64,000 nucleotides of DNA from Phymorhynchus buccinoides (Eukaryota > Mollusca > Gastropoda > Neogastropoda > Raphitomidae): NCBI GenBank assembly GCA_017654935.2, contig CM065682.1, positions 34,438,842 to 34,502,841 on the forward strand. The letters run 5' to 3'. The position numbers and the translations under genes were made by a program. Positions 20,801 through 61,389 of this stretch are shown in pieces (position 1 is the first letter of the stretch; each line of letters starts with the position of its first letter). Under the pieces are notes generated by a model. That model saw nothing but the letters and a program-made list of their open reading frames with translations, did not search any database and was not told the origin of the DNA.

Positions 20801-20890
20801 TGCTGGTTTTTTTTGTGGAGAAGTGTTTTATCTAGAAACACAAAAATATATCGCTAGGTGTGTAAAACAAATACTTTCATTAATAATGTT
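17860..20890. other. A/T-rich intergenic sequence, no genes seen
   Basis: No coding signal is visible on either strand. The only recognisable piece is dispersed repeat C at 18660-18815. Confidence 0.6.
18660..18815 (-). repeat. Dispersed repeat C, copy 2
   Basis: Reverse-complement match to 4141-4330, including CTATGGTAC, TAGGGATGAGAACAT and CCACATGGGCAGCCACAC. Family unknown. Confidence 0.7.
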
Positions 20891-20904
20891 TGCTTATGGT
20901 ATTT

Positions 20905-22560
20905 TATCAGGAGCGAAGCGACTTGGTATCCCACAGCACAGTGAGCCAAAGAAGGACCGTGTCTGTCTGTCAGTCCGTCCCACGTTAAAGTCAAGAAAGC
21001 CTTAACCGATTTTAATGATATTTGGATGTTAGGTCTGTTGCGTCACCGTGATGGTTTTAGACTATTTTGCAGAAATAAAACTTAACAAAATAACCGTTAA
21101 ATGGCAGTTATTTTCTGTTTTTAACACCTTTCCGCCAATTTCATCCAAACTATTTCACAGAATGTCGTAGAATTTTGAAGTAGATACTTTTTTTTCTTAA
21201 CAAACATAACCGCCAAGTTTGGAAAGTGTGACTTAACATTTTGTCGGTTAAAAACGGTTATTTTTTAGTTTTGCAGTGATCGTAATGAAAATTGGTGGGT
21301 AGGTTCATGTTTCCATTCTGAAAATTATAGTACTCTCTTCATAAACGACACTTAACTTTTGACAGTTGAAAACCGTTATTTTTTAGTTTTGCAGTGATCG
21401 TAATGAAAATTGGTGGGTAGGTTCAGCTTTTCATTCTGGAAATTATATAGTGACCTTTTCATAAACGACATTTAACTTTTGACAGTTGAAAACCGTTATT
21501 TTCTATTTTTGCAGTGATCTTGATGAAAATTGGTGGGTAGGTTCAGTTTTACTTTCTAAACATGATAATGAACTTTTTGAATAACGACATTTTAGTTTTG
21601 ACAGTTAAAACCCGTTTTTTTTTAAATTTTCACGGTTCTGTCTGTCTGTCCTCTCTCTTTCTCTCTCTCTTTGTGTGGAAGAAAAAAATCGTTTCTCTCT
21701 CTCTCTCTCTCTCTTTCTGTGGTGGTGAACAGCTTCTTTTTATAGAAGTAAATGCACACACTTTATGGGGTTCGCCGAATTGTCGGCAAAATATGACCGA
21801 AAAATCGCAAAATCAGTGAAATTTCAATCTTGAATATCTCAAAAACGGCTGCATGGATCTCGTTCATATTTTCAGAATGTACTACATGTACATTTGCAAC
21901 ACTTCCCACATAAAATCCAACCAGAACTACGAACCAAAAGTGCCACAGCTATGGTCAGGCAACTTTTATTTGGTTCACGGAATAGCCCAAACCGGAAGTG
22001 CCGTCACAAAACTAACTATTGGATAGTGTAGCCCTTATGTCGGCCCAGGTCTGAAAGGAGTTTGTTGACGATATGTTAAATGGTTTGGAAGTTATTCAAA
22101 TATATGTAAATTTGGTTGACCTACTTTCACTATGTTTTTTTACTTTTCAACCGATTTTGCTTACATTCACAGGAAAATTCACACTATTCTCATGCTCAAA
22201 GTCCAATATTATACCGATTGGCCAAAATATGGGCTAAAAATGGCCAAATTCGGCCAATATTCAATCTTGAATAACTCAAAAACGGCTTCGCGGAATGCAT
22301 TCCTATTTTCACTGATTATTAAGGAGTATCTTTGCAACACTTCCGACATGAAACTGAGCCAGAAGTGCCAACTGGAAGTGGGGACAAATATTTTCAAGTT
22401 TATTGACTCAAAACCCCTTGGACAAAATGCATAGAATGCTATTTAGAGTAAGCAAGCCATAGCAGAGTGTTACAGTGACGCAAAGCGACACTGACGTCAT
22501 TGGTGTCTTGAAGTAAGCTGTGACGTATATAGTAGCTTAAGAAATTGCGGAAGGGCACAA
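20905..22560. repeat. Long composite repeat with 120-bp tandem units
   Basis: It starts near GGAGCGAAGCGACTTGG. Three 120-bp units follow, with GTGATCGTAATGAAAATTGG at about 21276, 21396 and 21516. Two diverged blocks then share TCAATCTTGAATA, CTCAAAAACGGCT and TTTGCAACACTTCC (21825-21960 and 22260-22385). It ends near GACGCAAAGCGACACTGACG, whose GCGAC word mirrors the start. A non-autonomous Helitron-like element is a guess. Confidence 0.65.
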
Positions 22561-22639
22561 CAGAGAGAACAATGAACAACAATATTTTACTGAACTGGGC
22601 CATCTGCCCATGTCAAAGGGGACAGCGGGGTAGGGTCAT

Positions 22640-23120
22640 CAGCAAATCAGAGAGAGAGAGAGAGGGGGAGAGAGAAAAGAGAGAGAGAGAGAGAGAGAAA
22701 GAGTGAAACACAGAGAAAGAGAGAGAGAGAGATTGAAGATGATATATAGATGGTTGATGAAAAGGGAGAATCCTGTCATGTTTGTCCTATCACCCCCCTA
22801 TCTCTCTCTGTTTATCTTCCTCCCTCCTCTCTCTCTTTCTCTGTCTCTCTCCCTCATCTCTCTCTCTCACTCTCTACAGCTTCGCTCCTGGGTGTGCAGT
22901 GCCAAAACAGAATCTTAACATGTGCTCTCTCTCTCTCTCTTTCTCTCTCCCTCCCTCCATCCCTCTCTCTATGTTTTTCTCTATCACCCCCTATCTCTCT
23001 CTGTTTATCTTCCTCCCTCCTCTCTCTTTCTCTCTCTCTCCCTCCTCTTTCTCTCTCTCTCACCACTCTCTACAGCTTCGCTCCTGGGTGTGCAGTGCCA
23101 AAACAGAATCTTAACATGTG
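22640..23120. repeat. GA/CT-rich low complexity with a duplicated 135-bp block
   Basis: A GA run at 22650-22735 is followed by CT-rich sequence. A block ending CTACAGCTTCGCTCCTGGGT with GTGTGCAGTGCCAAAACAG occurs twice, at about 22790-22924 and 22983-23120. The long serine/leucine frames here are microsatellite artefacts. Confidence 0.85.
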
Positions 23121-24110
23121 CGAAAGGCACTGCACCTCTACTTAATTTATTTTGGTAGATGTATTATTTTTGGTCTGCTCCCGCCTGGAAAGAGCATCAC
23201 CACCGTGCAGTGTCACACATTTTTTGGTCGGGGTGAGCAGGCTGGAATCAATTGGCAAAATGACGGTGGGAATGGTCTTCACACGAAATCCACAGAAACT
23301 CAAGTAATCTGTGAATGCCGGGTCACTAAACAGTTTGAAGAACAGAATAGACAAGGTCCTCGAGGACTATATGTATTGTTGCAACGCGAGTCACCCGCTG
23401 CGTGCCACAGCCAGTGTGTCTGCTGCAGACCGCCCGTGTGAACAGTCGCATAATTAAGAACAATCAGAAGAATAAGATTGCTAGGTTGTAGCCCAAAGTT
23501 AGGCTAGTTAGTTTCCTGATCAAAAGATCAGCAACAGGCCATGTGGCCGATATACGCTGCGAAACTATACTATACTAAATAATCTCTCGCATACTCAGAT
23601 ACTTTAAAGAGTTCAGATTGTGACATTTCACTTTTAAGCACATCTTAAATCATCTAAAGGCCATCGTATCCCCAACCCAGTGTTGATTCTAGGATTTTTC
23701 AAAACCAAGGGCTCCCTAGATTGGAAAAAGGGAGCCCCTGGGCTCCCCTAGCTAACAAAAAAGGGGGCATATTAACTAAATTGTATGTGCACGCTAAAAC
23801 GTTTAAAAATGTTAGTATTGCTTTTCTTTTAAAATGTATGAAACTGGTTCAACCTTACAACCTTACTTGGCCTTGCAAACTTTCTAGCTGCATATAGATT
23901 ATAAATGAGAGTTGACTTGGAAGTTGGGGGGGGGGGGGGGGGGGGGGCAGGAGATAAAGAGACTAGAATGAGTATGTGGTGGGACAAGGACCAAAAAATA
24001 GACATGAAAAAAGATCTTAAAAAGTGAGACAGTAATTTTAAACTAAGACACAATGAATGAGAAAAGAGTGAGAGAGGGAGGAAGAAGGGTGAGAACTTTT
24101 AAACAGAGAG
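23121..24110. other. Intergenic, no gene recognised
   Basis: A short frame at 23118-23441 has no recognisable similarity. A hairpin GGGAGCCCCTGGGCTCCC lies at 23730-23747 and a poly-G run at 23930-23947. Nothing else stands out. Confidence 0.5.
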
Positions 24111-24137
24111 AACCTGTGTTACAGTGTCTGTGTGTGA

Positions 24138-24139
<2 letters not shown>

Positions 24140-24199
<60 letters not shown>

Positions 24200-24200
24200 A
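24140..24200. repeat. GA microsatellite
   Basis: An almost pure AG run of about 55 bp, ending in GCGCGCGC. Confidence 0.97.
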
Positions 24201-24689
24201 TGCGAGCGCGCGCGCATTGTGCTCAGGCTGAAGTTCTCACTTCACTACTGCCGCGTTCAAATGCCGCACTCAAGATTCTTCGAGTTCAAGTTGTGACTTT
24301 CGCCGATTCAGTGATCGCGTCAAAGCTCTCATCGTGGATGTTATCGCCCTCGCCCTCTTCCTTGAAACACAACCAAGCCTTTGGAAAGACTGTTTTTCAT
24401 GTCTTTCCAGTTCGTTGGGCAAGGCAGTTTCAAGAAGTTCCAATCCGGTTCTGGTTGACAGTAATCATTACTGAGTAATGACACATCTGTTGGCATCGCG
24501 AGTTCCGTTTCACTTCCTGACCCATTGAGTGTATTCTTAGTTGTACACATATCCTTGGTTGATAGGCCACAAAACCACGAAATTAAACAAGTTTGCTTTG
24601 ATTGCTTTGCTCACTGCGCCTTAGAGGCCCTACAACAGAACGAGAATCGCTGGCTGTAGCATTGATTCGATTGAACTCGATAGTGTGCC

Positions 24690-24970
24690 CCAAAACAAAA
24701 ATGGCGGACTGAAAATATGTGCTCCTGAGTGAAAATTTGTGTGATTGGACAAAGCCAGAGTCATCGGCCAATCAGAAACGAGGACAGAAAGGATGCTCGG
24801 TTTCACTCAGTCTTGAGAAGGATATACACACAGCAGCCGCGACTACGCACTCGCTAAGTAAAAGTGCGTTCGTTTTTATTTTTGTGCGTGAGTCGGGCCG
24901 CACTGTTCGCGATTTTATGCGTCCTAGGGTGAAAAAATGCGGGAATCCCGCAAGACCGCGCTCTAGAATC
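24690..24970. promoter_or_regulatory. Possible orphan promoter-like segment
   Basis: Locally CpG-rich sequence holds AAAATGGCGGAC (a YY1-type core), two CCAAT-type boxes (TGATTGGAC near 24741 and GGCCAATCAG near 24766) and several CG dinucleotides. No exon of a recognisable gene follows on either strand, so this is only a composition and motif observation. Confidence 0.25.
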
Positions 24971-25573
24971 AACACTGCCAACCAACTGTTCCCCTTAGCT
25001 TCTTTGCCACTCCCTCCATTCAAGATAACTTGTTACAAACACCTTTTTGTTTGTAAGTTCCTTAGGCTGCCATATTTTATTCCCCTCTGCACACAAACTC
25101 CCTAAGTCGTTTTCCTCTTCTCGTTACTTTTTCATAACCTTGTTCATCTCATTTTCAAAATCATTCTACCACTCAAGATACTCATGGATGAACCCACATC
25201 AACCATGTGAACTGTGATTGTCGAATCTGTGACACCGGTTTCCTCTGTAAATATTTGTCAAGTCCAGATCTCTACCCACACAATGTGGAGTCTATGACTT
25301 TAAACATTATTTTTCATTTGGTCTCTTTTTTGACACACCGAGAAGAAAAAACACAACAATCAAATACATGACTAGTGAGTAAACTGTCAGACTTGTGAGT
25401 ATTAATAAATGCCATTGATATGTCGATTTCTTTTCATTTGTTATTTTTAAACAAGAATGACTAAGAAAAGTTGATAGTTATATTTTGTTCCTTATTTCCT
25501 TTTACTGTGCTTGTTCTAGAGCTGTGAACAACTCACACGGACTAACAAATCATTTATAAGAGGGCGCTGATGA

Positions 25574-57347
<31,774 letters not shown>

Positions 57348-57925
57348 TGCTGCAAATTGTGGTTGAGAGTTATCTTTCCCTGACTTAATTGGCTTTAGAT
57401 CGTCTGCTTCCTGAGAGTTGACGACCCACCAACTGACAAACGGCATCACTAGCCGAAAATCCTGTCAGATGATTGAACGAATGTTTGCATACAGTTTTCA
57501 GTAATTTGAAAACATTGTGGCTGTACCATTGTTCAATTGATTCATAGGAAAACAGGTAATGGTTGGAGAAATTTGAAACTTGGAGTTGGAATTCAGTGAT
57601 TATCCACTTGCCTTGTATTGGAATCAACCACAAACAAGCTGTGACTGAGTCATTCATTGTTATTGTAAAAACTGACTGAAAATTTTAAAAAAAATCCCTA
57701 AAGGCTAAGGCCTAGTAGATCCTTTTGAAACAGCAGCCACATGTTACATTTACTGCCTTGTACCATCCTCCCCATCAGGCAGAAATCCAACTACATGTAC
57801 AGACTAGTAGTAGTGTAATAGGGCTAGAAGTGGGCCTCTCGGCCCTTTTACGCCTTTTCTTGATTGTTTAATTTGATTAAGTTTCACAATGATTGCGCAA
57901 ACCTAAGCTAAGCTAGACTAGATGG

Positions 57926-58640
57926 CCTCCCCCTGCAACATGTCCAACAGAGCCAGTATCTAGGAGTTCAACTGTCAGCGGACATGAAATGGACCACACA
58001 CATCAACCAAATCTGCAAGAAAGCTGGGTCTATGGTGGGATTTGTGTGCAGAAAGCTGATAAACTGCCCCCTAGAGACCAGACACCTTGCCTACATCTCA
58101 CTAGTCAGACCCAGACTAGAATATGCCGCAACAGTGTGGGATCCATACAACAAACAGGACGTGGACAGGTTGGAACGAATTCAGAGACACAGACAGGCAG
58201 CCCGCTTCATCACCAAAGACTATAAGTCTAGGAATCCGGGCTGCGTGTCAAAGATGCTAGCAGACTTGGGCCTACCACCACTTGAAGAACGGCGGAGCAA
58301 GCAGCGGCTAAACCTGCTTTACAAGATAGCTGAAGGTCAAATTCCAGCATTGCCTTCTGAGGCCTTCCTAACCCCCGTTGCCTCCGACCGCCGTAGGATC
58401 AGACGGACACACTTCACGGATTGTACAAGTGATAACATCATGAAAAGACAAGCATTATGTAACTCCCGCGGTTTCAAAGTAAGATCTTGCCACACAGAAC
58501 AGTACAAGAACTCCTTCTTCGTAAGGACAGTAGTGGAGTGGAATCAGCAAACCGATGCCGCCATCGCAGCAGGCCCCGCCAACGCAGCATCACCAGCGCC
58601 AGGCGGTACACCTTCGGGGCCTGCTCCAAAGAAAGACTAA
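57926..58640 (+). pseudogene. 5'-truncated CR1/Jockey-type LINE fragment
   Basis: The frame reads QYLGVQLSADMKW, HINQICKKAGSMVGF, ISLVRPRLEYAATVWDPY, RIQRHRQAARFI and LGLPPLEERRSKQRLNLLYK, the C-terminal domain following the RT of non-LTR elements, up to a stop at 58640. It has no RT core. This is a different family from the L2-type LINE at 9349. Confidence 0.88.
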
Positions 58641-58726
58641 ATTAGGGAGTAGGGGCCATAGAATCAGAGTAGTGGTAAATGACGGGCAAGAGCTGTGCCG
58701 GTCGGGGCTTGTCCTCGGTGAGCACT

Positions 58727-58948
58727 GTCGCATGCAAATAAGCAGCTCGTGCAAATTTGCAGCTCGCTACTATGAGAGTGTATTTGCGACATTGAGCATG
58801 AACCACAAATTTCACTTTTTTGTAGGGATAGGGTTAGGGTTAGGTAAATGGTTCAAGTAAAGAAAGAGTGAAATTTGTGGTTGTCGCAAATACAGACTCT
58901 CATAGTAGCGAGCTGCAAATTTGCACGAGCTGCTTATTTGCACGCGAC
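58727..58948. mobile_element. Foldback element with TTAGGG-like spacer
   Basis: GCAAATAAGCAGCTCGTGCA, AGCTCGCTACTATGAGAGT and CACAAATTTCACT are mirrored in the second arm. The loop contains AGGGATAGGGTTAGGGTTAG. It lies in the 3' part of the LINE fragment. Confidence 0.9.
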
Positions 58949-59017
58949 AAGCACTACGCTAGCCGGAGAGGTCTTGCCTAGATGCCGCAAAAGAAAGGTC
59001 TATGGCCCATTGTGTTA

Positions 59018-59102
59018 CTGTCATGCCATCAGGACAGTACTCACTGCCATACCACCAGGACAGTATTTTAAGCGCACTGTCATACCATCAGGACAGTACA
59101 AG
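59018..59102. repeat. Short tandem repeat CATACCATCAGGACAGTA
   Basis: Three to four diverged units of 27-30 bp, each with CCAtCAGGACAGTA. Confidence 0.85.
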
Positions 59103-60360
59103 TAATTAAACTTGCAAAGCGCTCTCCCCTTTCCGTTGAGTAATAGCTTTCATAGGCTCCTTCAACGTATCAAATGCAGATACAGATGTTGTTTTAATTA
59201 AATTATTTATGGCTGCCGGTAGTGTATAATAACTATAATTTGTTATGTATTGATCATTCTGCCTCTTTATATTAATTTTTATCATTTTCATTTGCATTCC
59301 TTTGTCCTAATCATTGTATTTCAATATTGCTTAGTTGATTATTCTTTTTATGACTTTAAGTTAATTATCATTTTATATCATATTTGCATGTTTTTTATTG
59401 ACATACTTGTCTTAATTAAACAGTACTGTGTGCGTGTGCATGTGCATGCAAGCGTGCATTTTGCATCTTTTTGGTTTGCATTATGTTAAAACTTTTATGC
59501 TCTTACCCTTAATTAAGAATGTCAGTAGGGGGTTGCATGCAATCACATGTGTGCGTGTGTCAGTTTATCTTTATGTGTATGTGTGTTAATGTGTGTGTTC
59601 TTTCGTGCGTATATGCATGTACATGTTTGTGCCTGCATGCGCGCTTGCATGTATGTGTGTGTGATTGTGACATGTGTGGAGGGGGGGGGGGCATGCGTGC
59701 AGGTTAGCCCGCTTATAATTTTACTATTTCTATGAATAATTTAATGATTAAATTTATTTGTTTATTCTTTTTTATTACCCTATTGTCTCTTGTTTATTTA
59801 TTTATTGATGCCTTCCCCTTGATTATTTATTGATTGATTGATTTATAATTATATGCCTTGTGTCGATGATGATTTGGATACATTTGTGGTGATAGGTGGA
59901 AGTGGATGGAATTGGGTGAGGGTGTGTGTGTTGGGGAGGGTGTGTGTAACAATTCAGGTATTTATATGTACAGTTCATAAGTATGCAAGTGGTGCTCACA
60001 AACGATGCGGAAGCGTGCGTGTGCATATGGGTGCAGTTGTATGCGTGTTAGAGGGGGTGTGTAGTGTATATGAGAGAGAGAGAACAATAAACAATGAACA
60101 ATATATTTAATATCTATAGGCCACTGTCCCTTAGAAAGGCCAAAGTCATACATAAACACGCATATACATAAAGTACTGGCACATTCGAACATTAATGGTA
60201 CCACAGACATCAATAAAAGTTTGAAGACACACAATGGGGCTTGATGTCCTAGAGCATTTTGACATTGTGCGTTATCATCAAACAGACCTGTCAAAATTTC
60301 CTTCTGTGGAACCATATAGGGGAGAGGCAAAGGAACAGGGGATGAACTGGAGTGGAACTT
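59103..60360. other. Intergenic between IVD and PLA2G6, low complexity
   Basis: T-rich and GT-rich sequence. No gene or element with clear ends was recognised. Confidence 0.55.
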
Positions 60361-60364
60361 CTTC

Positions 60365-60475
60365 TTCTTCTTCTTTGTTCCCAGGCCATATGGCCATAAT
60401 GGTTGCTAAGGTACGTATGTGTTCGGTTTTCAGTTTTCACTGGTCTCCCCGCTGTGTACAGCCAACACATATTTC
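60365..60475. repeat. Dispersed repeat D, copy 2
   Basis: Reverse-complement match to 26915-27025 (CCCAGGCCATATGGCCATAA, TTTTCACTGGTCTCCCC). Confidence 0.75.
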
Positions 60476-60668
60476 TGAGGAGCTCACAGTAGAAAAATTA
60501 TTTGGAGTATTTTTTTGAAAAAATGCAGAAGAATGGGCCAATAAGTCAGAAAAAGAATACCGGTAGATGATAGAAACCAAAGGGTAAAGGCAGAGTCACA
60601 GAGAGTGGCAGATTAGGGGAAGTTTCAAGCACATAACTTCCAGAAGGTGGGGGAACTATTTTTACAAA

Positions 60669-60690
60669 AGACCCCCCCCCCCCCCCCCCC
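60669..60690. repeat. Poly-C tract
   Basis: About 20 consecutive C. A second run lies at 63321-63340. Sequence around it up to 61380 shows no clear gene; the 5' untranslated exon of PLA2G6 may lie here. Confidence 0.95.
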
Positions 60691-61389
60691 TGTATCCCCA
60701 TGGGGAGAGACTTGTGGAGGGGGTAGGGTCATCCAGCTCCCCGTATGGAGGCATGAGGCATCCACCCACTGCCCCAGGAGTGGAGCAATATATCCGAAGA
60801 TCTCCAGCCAGTGAACAGACTATGACATGACAAACTGAGAGCAGCTGTGAACTGATCCCTCTGCAGCACTGTGACCCCCCCCCTGCATCGCTTGATGTAG
60901 GAACATCTAAATTCAGGCATGGCACAGTTTTTCAGTGAGTTCGCTGTATTCATGGAAAAGTGAATGTAAATAAAAACCACAAAGGTTGGAGGAGCGGTTT
61001 TAGTTTAGTTTAACTTTAAGGAGATGCTTTCTACCCCTTTTTGTAACAGTTTTGCGGATTCAGTTTCAAGGGGATGTGCTCCCAGATCACCATAGAGGGC
61101 TTCCTAGCCCTTGAGACAATACCACCTGAGGAAAAAAAAAGCAACAAAAAGCAAAATAGTTTCAACTTTCATGGGAAAAGACTTTTCCTTCAGTAACATG
61201 CCTGAATTATAAGTTAATAACCTGTAAAGCACAGGGTGTATATAATTATGATTATAACATTGCCATCAAATGATCAATGATCAAGATTTTGAAGCATGTG
61301 TATCTGTTTCAAGGCGATGCTGTAGCACAGGTTGAGATTACAACCATTCAAGGACAGAACTGTGAGTGTGAGGGGCATTGACCAGCAGT

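Noticed and set aside
22703..23145. Serine/leucine-rich frames with signal-peptide-like look
   Set aside because: Translations of CT/GA low-complexity sequence, duplicated as DNA rather than as a coding unit.
23118..23441. 107-codon frame FGRGEQAGINWQNDGG
   Set aside because: No recognised family and no supporting exon structure; cannot be upheld as a gene.
57348..57449. Upstream ATG giving IVD 34 extra residues
   Set aside because: The extension is acidic and unlike a transit peptide; the Met at 57347 gives a normal Arg/Lys-rich leader.
58823..58843. Interstitial telomere
   Set aside because: Only two exact TTAGGG units; better explained as loop sequence of a foldback element.
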